NCBI GenBank assembly: GCA_017562135.1
Contig: QEYB01001456.1
Location: 1 to 64,000 of the forward strand
DNA length: 64,000 bases
Source: Dipylidium caninum
Taxonomy: Eukaryota > Platyhelminthes > Cestoda > Cyclophyllidea > Dipylidiidae
Direction of reading: 5' to 3'
Part shown: in pieces, positions 48,567 through 62,456 of the stretch
Position numbering within the stretch: position 1 is the first letter of the stretch
Layout: each line of letters opens with the position of its first letter
Notes under the pieces: model-generated
What the model was told of the DNA's origin: nothing
The model's database searches: none
The model's input: the letters and a program-made list of their open reading frames with translations, nothing else
Made by a program: the position numbers and the translations under genes

Positions 48567-51500
48567 TATGTCCGTATGTCTAATAGGCGCGTGTCGCGCG
48601 TCACTTAAAGGTGCTTAGGTGGGACGGCTTTACACGTGCCTTCCTACAACCAATGGGAGAGTAAATTTAGATCAATGTGGGATGCGCACCAATGACCGTC
48701 TGGCCAGTCCAGATTGGTTCGCTCCATCACCCCCACACGGGTTTCATGTGGGCAAATTATGTTGGACACCCCTTTCGTACCTGCAAGAAGTGCTGCAATC
48801 ATTAATTCAATTAGAACGCTGCAGGATCTGACTCTCCCATACAATGATTTCCATGCCCCAAGAGAAAGTAGTGTTACTAGAACTCCAGACTTCGGTTCCC
48901 AATGTGCTTTGACCACTGGAATGTAGCCAAGACCTTCATCATTACTTGCTTGGTCCTAGGACATAGTAAGGCGATTCGGTAGCGAAACTCATTGTTCGGA
49001 ATGAATTAACTTGACAAGTTCAGGCGCCATGAGATCTATGATAAGTTTGTCAAGTTAGGAAGAGTGAGACAACACCGACTAAAGCAGTAATTAGTGAGTT
49101 TGACAAGACCTGTTATTTCTCAGATGAGATAAGATCCGTCGAGGCCCGCGTTAAAAGTAGGAGGAGGAGCCTGACAAAATGCGACAATTCATTCCTGTTG
49201 ATCTTTAATTGGAGTGTTATTCCTTAAATAGTAATAAGAAGAAATAGTAGTTTAAAAGTTTACAAAGCTAAAAACAAGTATTTGTATCAACGTAATCCAA
49301 CGCCTCTCCAGTTTCTCTGCTTACTCCAATTGGTTCCTTCATCTAGCCTCTAACCATGGCCTCTTTTGCAAATCGCCACGAAGGAGTTTGTAGCGAGAGG
49401 AATCATGCCTCTGCATCCATTGCAGAAGTGTTTTTCATGTAATGCAGGGTCCTTAGGAACACCCAACTTCCACGCTTCCCGGCCCCTCAATTTTCCAGCT
49501 TTTCTTAGCCCTTCTCGTTCTCTACATACACCACTCATCTCTCCAACCCCCAATTTTGCCCTACTCTTAAATTTGGATTGGCACCGAAGATCCTGCGCAA
49601 CAGGTGAACTATCGCCTGTGTTACGGACAGTTACGAAAATTTGACGTCAAAATACCACTTTCCAAACTTGGAAGACATTAGGATGAATCGACGAGCTGGA
49701 CAAAAATGATAACATTAGGCGCTCGCTAGCTAATCAACGTCGTGATTATCCGTTTCGGAATCATGATGATTTGATGGTCCTTGTAGTAGTCAAATAAACC
49801 GTCATCAGCAGATGGTTCTCGGGCACATTCGCATGAAATTCTGTAGGCTTCATACTAAGACAGTCTCGACTATGGTGACGAGGGGAAGTATTGTCGGTCA
49901 ACGTTACGAAACCAGGATTGCGCACACGGGACCAGCGTCATGACAGATGAACTGGAATTATATTTAAAACTGATGCGAAAAGTCGGGCCGGGTTTCACAA
50001 GACGGCTTTTAGGACTGATAGATTCAATGCCACGTGGTACAACTTTACTCAGGGTTTTACGTCGGGGTAACATTTCACGAGGGCTGAATGAGTGCTCCAG
50101 GCCACAGAAATAGGATAGGTTGCCTGAAGAGCCCAAAAACAATTAGCAATGGTGCCTCCTGGGGTGGGGTTTGATGTGTCACCCAACAGCTTCCACTTTT
50201 CAACCAAGGCTGACTATTTGGGAAGGTTGAAGTGGTCGGGGCGACACTGTCTCATAGCGACTTAGGAATAGGCTATAAAGGACAAGCCTTTCCTGCTGCC
50301 AAATTGGGGAATTGTCAATTCCATTTTACGCATTCACTTGAGCAAGCGTTCTTGAATCGTTGGGCCGAGTTTAATGTCAAAAAAGCCGAACTTATTTGCA
50401 AGTGGGGTCTTTTCGTCTCACAATAAACTGGATGCATTGCCTCCACAATGCACACGGTGCGACCGAACAACTGGCAAAAACTGCCAATAGTTTCAATGAA
50501 TTTTAAGAGGGGAAGCCTGAGAACCCGTTTACCGCTTCATGGAAAGGTAGTTTAACAGATGCAATGGTATATGAAGAGATTTTGCTGGGTCCGAAACATT
50601 CCCTGCACCTTGTCCTCCCACCGTTTCTCTCAGATAGGCTATGGGTTGTTAAAACAATGTTTTCTGGGGCTTTCCTGTCTCATCGACAACTCGTGTGCGC
50701 GCTGCGTCCCACGAAGCGTTTGGACAAGCTTCTCTGAACTACCCGGGAATGGGTGAGACTTGTCAGGTTACCCTCATTTCTTCAACCGCATAATTTTTGG
50801 AAGTTCACTTCAGTAGGGCAAGGAGCCCAATCGGAGAGGGGGCGGCAGAAGAAATTCCGAATACAATGGGTCGGGTGTGGGCGATTACGTGTTTGCACGT
50901 GTTTGGGTATACCAGACACGCGAACCGACAATTTATCATTTCTTCTGTTCTTCGTAAACATCTGTCTGACACCCTCCCCTACGTCTGTAGACCAGGAATT
51001 TAATAAAACTAGTCTTTATGACCTCACTTAGTTGACGCATACATGGTAAGTAGGAGAATGTACACTCGAGTTGGGAAGGCGCTGCGAAGCATGTATTGGT
51101 AACCCCACCTTACTCAGCTCGGGGTGTTTTATCTACATCACTGATCTTCATTTTTCCCTAATCAGAGTTCTACACGCTGAAACCCTTTTCCCTGGATCGG
51201 ACCTCACTCTTGGCGTTGTTCCATGGTGATAATGATGTGTCGACGCCGGTACTACTTCTGCCTTCTAAAGCAGACGCGAACGTGGAAGGAGGATCATCAA
51301 AACCCTTAAACGCTTCCTTGATTCCAAGAAGACTAGAGAGCATTTTGACACCAGTTACATGCTACTGCTGAACGATCCAGTCCTCTTCACCTGAAGCAAT
51401 TTAAACTGTTTGACAATAGTTAAACTTAATTGCAATGCCAAGGCAATGTGCACAAAAAGATATGCAGAAATTGAGAAAATCCGAAACGTTAATTTGCCAA

Positions 51501-51669
51501 AATTTCACCCCTTTGATGTTCGCACCTGGTGGTTTTCCAAGCGATCACACTACTTTCTTCACACCAAGCGAAATTTCTTAACAATTTATCAAGCATTTCC
51601 GTGTCTTTGTAGCAGACATTCTTCTCCTTCTTCTTCTTAGTCCTCCTATAGCAGTTCCTTTTCATCTGC

Positions 51670-51689
51670 CCTCCTCCTCCTCCTCCTCA
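51670..51689. repeat. CTC triplet run
   Basis: Six to seven CTC units, 30 bases after a CTT run at 51619-51638. Confidence 0.8.
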
Positions 51690-52941
51690 TATACCACCGC
51701 AACTTTCAGCCAACGGTCAGCGTCTGTCTAACCATATTAGCGGTAGGGTATTGTGCAGGGCCTTTTTGCCTCTTATCTCTAACCTCTACTTTTTCTCACT
51801 TCTACAACCAACTGCCGCTAAGGCGGTGACGACTCCCTCCTTTGAAGTCATACGCATCCTTTTTTAGGCTGCAGTTGTCCAAAATATAAAAATGGCGGAT
51901 TAGGGTTGTGTTGTATACAATGCACGGAGAGTAAAGGCGGCTTGTAGTAACAGAGGTAAAACACCATTTTATAGAAGACTCTCAACTACCGTGTACCGTT
52001 GTGAAAAATAACGTTGAAGTTCTCTTCCCCTGTCGTAGAAAGGGTGTATTCAGTGGGGAAAGTTGCTCACATCTCTGAATAAGTCTTTGCTTTAAGGAGC
52101 ACTGAGAAACACGGCACGTAGATACCAACAAAGGTGGATTTTAGCTACAAGAACCCCAGTTTCTCATCGCAAAACAAGCTTAGGCCGACCTTGAACAAAA
52201 TAAGGGACAAAAATAAAATGAAGAGGGAGGCCGCCCCCCCCCCCTCAGTTTATACCTCAAACAAACTGATTTTTGTACGTGGTTGTTTGAGGTAGTTGGT
52301 TTGAAGGTAAAGCAGATGTGCGAGACACCATCATTTCTGGCCTGAAAATTCCCTACTTGTGCATGTCGTCTTAAGTAGCTACCATTCCTGTTAATACCAC
52401 CTTGATTAAAGTTAAACCTCATAGAGGAACGTATGTTAAAGCATCCGAGAGATGAGTGCGGCATTATTGCGAACTACCAGGCAACCCCGCTAGTGGGAGA
52501 AGCGGCTCGTACGGGCTGCACTTCCCCGTCAGGCTACGGCCATGTCCACTCTTGCCAGAGGCATTAGCTGATATATTTTGAACTATCGTCCCTCTTGTTC
52601 CTCGGCACATATTTCGTGGAAGTGGGATGCACTCGGGCGCAAGTTGGACGATGAAAAAATGAAGGCTTTGTCACAGCCTATCGTTGCTGTGGGCTTCGTC
52701 CCAAATGAACATAGAAACGGTCATCTTTCCCCCAAAATAGTAAGCTCATGTTTGGAACCGGCTTGGGCTTAAGTTCCTTGTTGCTCTTTCTAAGCGTAGA
52801 GTTGTGAAGTTAGAATCCGGGCTGACGCTCACCGCAGTTCTTTCCAATGTCCCGTCAGTGGAATCGGATACCACAACGGCCGTGAGAATAACATAAGTGT
52901 ACGCCTCAATAAGAGGTTTCCCTTGCAGCCCAAACCGGCCA

Positions 52942-52974
52942 TCTGCTACCGTCTGCTACCGGCTATCTGCTACC
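52942..52974. repeat. Three copies of TCTGCTACC
   Basis: The 9-base word occurs at 52942, 52952 and 52966, the last after a short interruption. Confidence 0.85.
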
Positions 52975-55900
52975 CCGCAGTGATCTAACTTATGCGACGT
53001 TCATTGAATATGAAGTCTATGTGAAGTTGCATCGTTGATTGTTTTACTCTATTCACTGTCTCTTTATTCCCCGAAGGGGGGAGTTCATTTACCCTGCCTA
53101 CGGATTTATGGAAAGAAGCTGTCACGCAATCGTCAAACACCCCGCCCAACTAATTCGACTTGTGTTTCAAATGAAGTAGAAGGCAGTTTTTAGTGGAAGA
53201 ATGGAACGTAAGTGGGCCTCGCATGGGCATGACTTTTCTAAAATATTGGTTCTGATAGGTTAATAAATGGGATATACTTCGACAGATAAAACAGATTTGT
53301 GAGACCACCTATGCAGGTAAATTAATCAAAATGTGGATGAACTACGGAACATGTTGCTGTATTCTCGTGTGTATGTGTATGATCTCCGAATTAAAACACA
53401 TAAGCAGGTCTCAGAAACAGAATTTTGTTCCTCAGTCTAGACAAAGGCGTGCGTGCGTGCTTCCATATACGCACGTAAAGTCGATTAATCACGAACAGGG
53501 ACCAATTTTCTTTCCTTGTCTGAAGTTTTGTAGCAGCAGTGGCAGGAGGGAAGATGTGTGCGACCTTTGAAGTTGGTTCCATCGCCCGGCTTCCACCACC
53601 TCGATGCCACTCGCTTAATGAGACCCATCCGGAGCGCCTGCCCCGAGACCTGGAGGCAGGCGCTCTATGGGCAAATCCATCATTAACATGAAAGCGGCCG
53701 TCCTACATACTTTTGGTATTTACTGAACTGTTGCGAGTCTGTGGCGAGAGATTTACCGGTCCTCACTGGACTGGAATTGACGTTGCCCTCACGAGAATTT
53801 GTGATCAGCGCCATCTTCGTGGCAGTCCTCTTTCACATAAACTGAGAAGTAAATCGTAACATCAGAACCATCCTAGTGGCATATGGCAGAAAGATGTTCT
53901 TTGTGATTTAACAGTAGCATTTTTTGAGAATCTCAGGAATCTTAGACTATACTGAAGTAGTGAAACACTTGGACACGGTACTGCCGGCTCTTGTGACCAA
54001 AAGGCCCAGCAACAATGAGGGCGGAATGCTTCTCGATAGAAAAATTTATTTAGTTCGACTCAAAATACACTGCAGCGCTTGATTTTGCGAGATAGGCTGC
54101 AATTGCATTTCCCCTCTGAGACAACAGAATTTCACAGGGAAATTTGGCGATTCTCCACAGGCATTTGCGAATAGCTCGTACAGACTTATTATCTGATTGG
54201 TGTGTCTTTTCCAGAGAACAGAGGGGCTGAGGAGAAAGAGGAGGAACGAAAACTCTTGCTTCACAACTCCGCGGTCTGCTTTTTGCCAAGTATAAATATC
54301 GAGGCTGCTGGAGTCGATAGCCAACATCCTCTCAATTTGGTCCCGCGTGCCATGGAACGACTTTAGAGCTGTTTGTCTTGCGTGTCCAGATTTGGCGAAG
54401 CCATTCGGCCAAACCCACTATCTTTCAGCAGTGGATGGGCTTCTTGGGCAGTTTTTCGCGGTCCAGATTCCAACACAAGTGTGGACATTTGTTATTCATC
54501 TCAGGATTTAATACCTATCACTGTTTGCAATGGCTTTAACACCTTTGCTCACATTGTTATATTCTATTAAAAGAATTGCAGGCCTCTGTCCTGTTGAGCT
54601 TTTCGAGGCATCTGCACGAAAGCTAGCGCAAAGAGAACAAAGAAACAAAAGAACTTCAGGTGAGGTGAAAGGCAACCCTGCGAGAACTTTGATCTTATGG
54701 ATGGGCGCTTTTCGGTTGAGATGCGCCTCCATATGGGTGCATCATCCACAAGGATGGACGTGTGCGCGCACACACTTGTCGGCTAACTTAAAAGGTTCGA
54801 GTTCGGGGAAAAGCGGAGTGGTGAGCGAAGCGAATGCAGTTCTGCACCCGTGCGCGTGCGTGCGTGCGTATGTGCGAAGAGGCACAAAGAGAGGGGATGA
54901 GGGAGGAAAATCCAAGCTGCAGCCTCGTGTCCACTCAATACCGGACTTGAAATACTTCCAAAACTTCGGTTGTCACCAAAAGACCGAGAAAAACTAGAAG
55001 CAGCCCCGCGCATGTGCAAAAGTTTAGCAAGCGTTCAATTACGTAGGACCTCGTCATTTTGCACGTAACGTTGCGAAAATTGCCAGTAGCCTTACATGCA
55101 ACTTTAGGAGCATTCAAACGTTTATCTGCTGGCTCAGGAAAGCCGTCGCACCACCTCCTCATAATGGGACCTCCGGATCATTTAATAGTACCATTAGCCA
55201 AGATAAGTTGAATGTGTGTTATTGAAGGAGGGGTGCCTTCAACATTTCGGTTTTTGGCATAAATTTACTTTTATTTTATTCTTGGATAATAAATAGCACA
55301 CCTTCTCAGTAGGGCGATAAGGTGCTCCATCTCGCGTGTTTTAACGCCCCTACGGTCTGCATAAATTAGGGTGGAAATTCATAGAGTAAGATTCTATTTT
55401 CATTAACATTAGCCTTCTTCCGAACGGTAGACTCCACTGTATGGGGATCTTCATCCATCGAACGCTAACAGCTGCTTTGTCGTGTATTCAAGAAAAAATT
55501 TGGTTTCTGTCCTTCCGAATTGGGGCACCAGTTAGAAGAGCCTTTCTTCCTTTGTTAGAATTCTTGAGTAGTTGCCTTCTTTTCTTAGCCATATTCGTCT
55601 TGTTGCAGTGTGGCATTTGAACAGCAGGCACCCGCGAAGATACGCTTCTGGCTTCGCTGCGTAAAGAAAGCTTTACAGGATAATTTCCGTTCACTGAGTA
55701 AATTCAGAAGTGGCAATACGATCGTGCTCCAAGACCTGTCCCCTAAGACTTTCTCTTTGGATACCTATTTCACATTTACCGAATATTCTCGCCATATTTT
55801 ATCGAGAAGATAATACTATGTTTCCTTTCTCACTTATCTATGTTCTTGCAGTTCACACGGACAGAATACAAAATCATTAGAAAGAAGGGAGTTTAGTGGC

Positions 55901-58900
55901 ACTAGACTCCTTCCATAAAGTGAGCGCTAAAAGGAGCCGATCTTAGCATTTGCCACTCGGGGACAACAATTGTGGACTGGCAGCCTCGTAAGACTGATCT
56001 ACGTCTCGTAAAAAGTGTGCCGCAAATAGTGATAATTGGGATTGAGTGGAGAGCTCCGAGCTGGAAGCAATTCACAATGTCGGTGGCTCATGCCTTTCAA
56101 AGTTTACCCAGGTCGACCCTGAGGGTGCTGTCCATACCACAAATCCGATCCTTCTGACCAGGTTGTATTTCTGCTGAAAGGAGGGTGAGATTTCATGAGG
56201 GACAAAAATCCACTAGGACTCGTTAGCGGAAAGTTTTCCAGTCGAAAATCACTCGCAAATGCGGTGCTTGTTTCTCCTTCAAACTGCTCAAGGAAAAAAA
56301 CGTCTGGTGATCCAGAGTACAACAAGACTATAACCGCTTCGGATTTTAATCGTGAAACGCCTTATTTCCTGCCCAACTGCCGAGATGTACCTGCTAGGTT
56401 CGGCTCTTCCACTTTGAATTTCCACTGAGTAGTGAGCGTCATTACACTTCGGGAGTTTACTTAGTGGTTTTCGCGCACTTGCCGAGGGCGTTTAAGACAA
56501 ATTCAAGCTCTTTCGTGCAGGGGTCTTCCGTTTACCTCCATTTCCTTGGAGGGGGCCGAATTGTGTATGCCCTACACTCGTTGCAACAAGGCGAGAGAAT
56601 ATGTTGTGGGTGTTTACGCGGGTTGAGTTATCAGGAAAGGGAATGATGTAAGGCACAATAAGTTATGGCATCTGATTTATCGTAGTCTCTCTTTTAATAC
56701 TTCTCGGCTATGTGAAAAATCATGTGTGAAACACAAACTACCAGATTTAGTATACCAAGTTCTTGTCACCATTTTGCTAACGGAGACGATAAAAGGAATA
56801 GCCTTAGCTTCGCCGGTCGCGGCGACAGCTGACTCGTCAGGGTGCGGACATTAATCATGGCCCCAACACGCAAAAATTTCCGACCATTTTATTAACACGC
56901 GCTGCTCCCACCCAGCCTTGATAAACCTACGGAGCCTGGGAGTACCAGGCGGGAGAGAAGCAGGCTCCAAGAGTCTAGACAGACGCGTGTTGCTATGTTA
57001 ACCCCTCTGAGGACCTTCATATCAACTTGGGCAAGTCTAAGTTCATTGGCGTAGCTGATTAACTCCGCAGTTTACATCTATGGCTGTTCTACCGGCGTCA
57101 TTTCGTGAAGGAGTCAGCGATTGTGCAGTGGTTTAGCCACCTCTCCCCTATTTGTGAAAAAGTGCTTTCTCGCCTAGGAGTAAATGGGATTTTTTTAGTA
57201 CAGGGGCGTTTCAGAGCGGGCTCCTATAAAAAGCTGCACGAGTAACATCAGCCGACTCCAATTAGTACTTAGGCTTAAAAAAGAATAGATATGGTCAATG
57301 GAGAAGACGTGAATCAACGGAATGGTGTGAGATGGGATCTACTTGAGACTGGAAGTGTATTTCTTGATCGTCTTAAGAATGTCTCATAATTCTGCGAACG
57401 TGCGATTGCACTTCTAAATTGCTGTAATCAAGACCACCTAAAGCTGCTTCCTGACTGGCACCAATACATTTCCAATTCGCCTCACAAGAGGAAAACTATT
57501 CGCGGACGCAAATTAATGCAATTAAATTTGAAGCCACTTCCCTGTTACGCCTGGAGCGTTGCCAATCAACGGCTCCTTCGGTGAATTGTGGTGGAGGAAC
57601 CAACACCCTCCGCTCGACCTGGATCTACGCCCGTCAACATCAGATGTCATTTCTGCAGTATAGGCAAAATGCATGCGCCGATACCACCGGTGGTGGAAGT
57701 CGAAATACCGTTACGATTTTACGAATGCGGCATTGCACAGTTAGAAGTAAATCTCCACCAACAGATCTGTCGCCGAAATCTGCAAGTGCATTTTGCTCAT
57801 ATGCCGGATCAGCTGCCTATTTTTGCACTTGACTCATTCCACTATGAAAATACAAAAAAATGATACGAGAACAGTGGTGACGCCTTTGCATATTTCTTTA
57901 CTCCATGGGCGACGGTGGCACTAGGTAGGTACGTCTCTAGTTCTTCTGTTGCACTGCCGACACCACGTGTACGCAGAGCATAATGGGAGACCGGAACGAA
58001 GTAGCTGTAACCCGTTATATCAGGGATTTCAATCTTCGCATTCCGCCATAATCATGGTGAACCGTGGCCGGAAAGGGCTGTGGCAACGACTGACGGGGTT
58101 ACTTAGGGACCATAATGTTAACAATCTACGCGTTCGAACAAAGAGATCACTTCTTCAAGGACTCATTACTTACTTTTCAGCTTAAATCGATTAAAAGCAA
58201 TTTCTTTTGAATTAGTTTAGCTCTTTCTGTATCCACGCAATCCCAACATTTGGGTAGCGGAGTAAAAAATGTCAGCGCCCATCGACTTTCGAACTAGGCC
58301 AAATATTAACAAACTTTAGAAGCATATACGAGGGAGTTAGTCGCCTCACGGTTGGACGGAGAGAAATCGAGGAAATAACAAGAGATGAAACCTCCATGCG
58401 ACTGGCTCATAAGTTGCGGTCGTGTCGCCCCATGAAGACATTTCTGCTATTGCTTCCACTTCTGCCAATGGAAACAGCACAATAAGTGCTTCTCCTTCAC
58501 CGACCGCTTATCTGTCAATGTTCCTTTCATTATGCTGATTCTGCATAATAATTTGCACGTTAAAAAGGCCGTTGATATCGGTGGGAAGGAAACGCCTGTC
58601 CTCATAGTCTCCCATTCCGAATGCCCACACAGTTTCGCATACGGTTGCACGTGGGACGGGACAGTATTGAACAGAAATTTGGCCTTCTTTGTCCATTTGA
58701 CCAACTTTATCTACCTACCTATCTACCTATCCATCGCAACAGTCAAACAACTTAGCTGTCAGGACCCCTGACGTTAAGCCATTCATCAAGACGAAGAAGA
58801 TTGCCTCAATAGCTGACATTTTGTATTCCTACTTTTACTACTTTAATTATCGCCGAGGTGTGGTAGGGATTAATTTTAATTAAACAGACACAAACGCCAT

Positions 58901-61396
58901 TACTCGTGGAAGGTGAAATATACTCCCCCCTTGGTCCTGCCGAGTAACTCCCACTTCACGTGTGTAAAAGTAGACGTAGGTAGGGCTCTCCATGAAACCG
59001 GACTTATCATCGCCTCAGCACATAAGAATGCTTTACCTGCTTACAAGAACTCCCATTGCGATAAGAAGATTTAGTTTATATCCATAACATCTGGAAGTTG
59101 TCAGCAACTTTGAATCAAAGAAGGCTTGAAAAAAATCTGCTAGAAAAGATAATTCTCGCCGGTTTCCTAAAAACTAACCATATTACATGGGTGAATTAAA
59201 GAAATCGGGTCGCAACAATCTTGGCTCACTGTGGAAATGGGTTAAGCGAGGCGGAAACCTTCAAATAGGGCGTGAGAACCGCTGGATAATGGCTAAGGGC
59301 GCCATTCATCTGATTTAACCAGTTCAAACCAAGGCATGCAGGTGTGTCTCAGATGAAGTAAGGGCCTGGTCCATATCACCGCAGGGCTTCGCCCATCCCA
59401 TGAAACGCCAAAAACTGGTTCATATCCTACGTGAGAGTGAAAGCACCTGCTTGGGTATATGGGTACGTTTTCGATTGAATATAATGCATGGCGCAGATTA
59501 TCTGCGCAATTCAGCCACATGCATGAGATGTCGACACTGCAATACCACGTATTTAAAACTGAAAAAATAACTACTCACGTTGTAGAGTTTTCGTCGTTTT
59601 CCTATAATTTGAAGTATATGATTTTATTCGTCACGCAGCAGGGGAAAATAAACAAGTCCAATCATTCTTCCACTTAATCACACAAATACCTACTGGACCG
59701 GCTAGTGCACAGCCCTATTCGTTACTCGGGACAGACTATTTTGCCGAAAGCAGAGACAAAGCCCGAGGTTCCACTCTAGACAGAATTGAGTTGAATGTCA
59801 GATGTTTTATAAGTCAGCTTACGCCATCATGCAATTGTGTGGAGGACGAAACGGTTATTCTAAACCAGCGATTGAAAGGAGCCTATATGAGTTTGACGTG
59901 TACATTTCCTTTCAGTTGCCACTACACGGAATAAACGGAGATTATAAAAATCCGAGAGTATTGCTCGTTTTTCTATGTACCAAAACCCCGGTCATCCTTG
60001 AGGCAATTTTAGCTCAATATTACATCAGCAGAATAACTCCAGCTTAAGAATGCATAAGATGTCCAACCAACTTAGTGTATGTAGGCGGAAATGAGAAGTC
60101 GAAGGGTCAACTGGGCATAAAAGTAGTATATGGCATAAAGCGCGAGGTAAAAGGCGGAATCATCCAACTTACCGTCATTTTGAAAGTCCTTCGACGGCCT
60201 TCACATCACTAAAGACAAAAGACTCTCCGACGTGGGGAAATCAAGCCACTAGGAATACAATAAACTTCTGCGCTTATGGTAGTAAAACATGAGTTACTTA
60301 AATAGTAAAGTAGACGGACGTGTAAAAGGCCTGCCACCAATACACACATTTCCGAAAACTGCCTAGTAACTGCTGCAAATTAATTTCTCACTGAAGTTGA
60401 ATTACGTACCTTAATAGTTTACAATTGAAATTCTTTCGACAAGGTTCTTGTCGTGACAAACTGCATCTATAAGCCACCTACTAGGTAATTTTATAACCAC
60501 TAGGATATCAGATGTGTGGATCAATTAAAAAATAGTTTAAACAATTTCCGAATGCAAAGAATGTTCGGCTTCGTATCTCCCAGGTCTTTATGTATCCTTA
60601 TAAGGCTAGCACGTTTGAAGCTCGAAAAACCAATCAGCTCTAGGGGGTGGTGAGTACCACAGTTAAAAACTGCCTAGACTTCTTTTACTCAATTTTTTTC
60701 CCATAAAATGCTGACCAATGTGATTTCCTGCATATTAACATGTACACAACCTATGGAGAATGGGAAAGAAAAGAGGAGAATAACTCATATTGTACATTTA
60801 ATATCGACTGATCCAGTGATGAAAGGCATGACCCGTTCAAGTCAGTTCTTGAATGGAGCATGTAGTAGTAAGGCTAAAATAACTAAGTTGATACACCACT
60901 GGGTATGTGCGCGCGAACGAAGGCAAACTCAATCCATGAAAGCAAAAGATAACATCTAGCGACTACGTGCTAATAGATCATCAAACAAAAGCTAGAGATT
61001 GGCATTAAACACTCGAACAAAAGTACCCAGTTCTCAAAATGAATATCAGGGGACATTTCATGACAAGAACACATGCGTAACTATAATTAGTCTTAATAAG
61101 TGGAAGTAATGTATAAAAATACTGCCGAGGAACGAGTTTCCAATACCATTTATAGGCGTTACAATCAATTACTTCAAATAATGAGACCACGTCGTACTTA
61201 ATAAAATAGGGGAAGTATTAATGGTACTAAAGCGGTTATCTCATTACTTCGCTATTAAGCAAGCTGAAAAGTTTCACAGTTCAAAAAACGTAGAGTTATC
61301 TTTAAAATATGACTCTAATAATATAATATTACAAGTGTAGATGTACACAATGCACAAGTACCATAGGCCATGATCTGAGGGGATGGAGTCATTGAT

Positions 61397-62446
61397 TCAA
61401 GATGACTCTTTTTTTGGCTTTTTTTTTACTGGAAAAGCTACAATAGCTGCCTCTTCAGTTGCAGTTCCGTGTGCGGTAACTTTATTGGGCGAAAGTTTTC
61501 TGTCTGACTTGGTCTCATCCGCCAAAGGAATCTTCACCACCTCAATTACCGATGGATCAGCAAGAAGACGTAGGAGTACGGCGGCTCCATGAGACGTTTT
61601 TGATTCTCGACGCATAAGTCCACGGGAGAGCGCCTGCCAAGGGTTGGTTTGTTGCATGGCTAAAGGAGCGCTTCCTCTCGCGATTGTTGGGCAAAGAGCA
61701 CAGAGCACTGAAGCTACAGCCTGGGGACGTCTAACTTCCCATCCCGACTGCGCACCACTAGTAACCACAATGAGACGCGAGAATTGGAATCGGCATACCG
61801 AGTCCAAATGTGTCAAAAGCGCAGCTAAAGCTATCCGGGCGGATGGTGAGGCACCGGAACGGAAGAGTGCAGGAGAAAGAGTAAGATCGAAATAAACACC
61901 TCGGCGAAGGCATTGAGTGCACTGTTTGCCTGTCGGCTGGAAGTCATTAAAGGAAGATGATTGAGCTGGATTAACTGTAATTAGGTCAATTGGTAGAGAA
62001 GCGGGACTTTCAACAATATAGGTGAGCGCACTGGGGGATAGTGGTTCAAATGCAACTATGTCGAATTTTCGAATATTAGCATCGAATTCTTTAAAAAAAA
62101 GACCCGCCATGTCAGTGTTCACACAGGTGAGCGTGAGGCGGTTAAAAAGACGTGCTGGAGTTAGAGTGGGCAGCTTAGATGATGAAGATGTGCGAAACTT
62201 TTCGCTATTATCGAGGAGGGTTGTGAGTTCAGAAGTAGTAAGCGGAGTCATCTTCTCAGCCAATAAGGTACGCATTTGCTGTCTATCTTTCTTCGCCGAT
62301 TTCTTCTTGTCTTGGAAGTTAAAGTCATCTATGTTAACTGTAGTGGTGATGCCTATGTACACATAGTCACAGTCACGAAGGCGAGCGATGAGTTCAGATG
62401 ACACAGTTGCGCGAGGTATATCAAGATCATAATATTTAGAATCCAT
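61397..62446 (-). CDS. RPP30: Ribonuclease P/MRP protein subunit p30 (RPP30/Rpp1 family)
   Basis: The 349-residue product keeps the order of RPP30 landmarks: YYDLDI near the N-terminus (5-10), FDIVAFEP (128-135; human has YDVVAVFP), a DLITV strand (154-158; human DLVCITV), GVYFDLTLSPAL (183-194; human GLAFELVYSPAI), and VVTSGAQ (227-233; human VIISSAAE). It ends in a Lys-rich tail. RPP30 is a TIM-barrel-like protein of nuclear RNase P and RNase MRP, needed for pre-tRNA 5' maturation and rRNA processing. It is longer than human RPP30 (268 residues), with insertions around 45-90 and 160-180. The ORF could start 42 residues upstream, but that part reads through a splice acceptor, so I chose the ATG at 62446. 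The coding region has no intron, whereas vertebrate RPP30 genes have many. I found no AATAAA within 300 bases after the stop. Confidence 0.9.
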   Translation of the reverse strand: MDSKYYDLDIPRATVSSELIARLRDCDYVYIGITTTVNIDDFNFQDKKKSAKKDRQQMRTLLAEKMTPLTTSELTTLLDNSEKFRTSSSSKLPTLTPARLFNRLTLTCVNTDMAGLFFKEFDANIRKFDIVAFEPLSPSALTYIVESPASLPIDLITVNPAQSSSFNDFQPTGKQCTQCLRRGVYFDLTLSPALFRSGASPSARIALAALLTHLDSVCRFQFSRLIVVTSGAQSGWEVRRPQAVASVLCALCPTIARGSAPLAMQQTNPWQALSRGLMRRESKTSHGAAVLLRLLADPSVIEVVKIPLADETKSDRKLSPNKVTAHGTATEEAAIVAFPVKKKPKKESS

Positions 62447-62456
62447 AGTGATAGGT

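Larger units (their letters stand above)
48344..61396. other. Gene-poor stretch between Hox4 and RPP30
   Basis: The first few hundred bases must contain the Hox4 promoter and 5'UTR, and the last few hundred the RPP30 3'UTR. In between I see no recognisable gene. There are CTT and CTC triplet runs (51619-51638, 51670-51689), a triple TCTGCTACC repeat (52942-52974), a GTGC/CGTG-rich segment (54845-54872), a CTAC/CTAT tetranucleotide patch (58711-58732) and an odd Cys/His-containing frame at 57588-57863 that matches no family I know. Base composition becomes more AT-rich toward 61 kb. Confidence 0.5.

Noticed and set aside
54530..54997. 155-residue plus-strand frame
   Set aside because: It has no recognisable domain and crosses a GTGC/CGTG-rich low-complexity segment.
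57588..57863. Plus-strand frame with Cys/His pairs resembling a zinc finger
   Set aside because: The spacing (RCHFC, then YECG and HQQIC) does not fit a C2H2 or C2HC finger, and two frames overlap over the same bases. A homology search with this frame would settle it.
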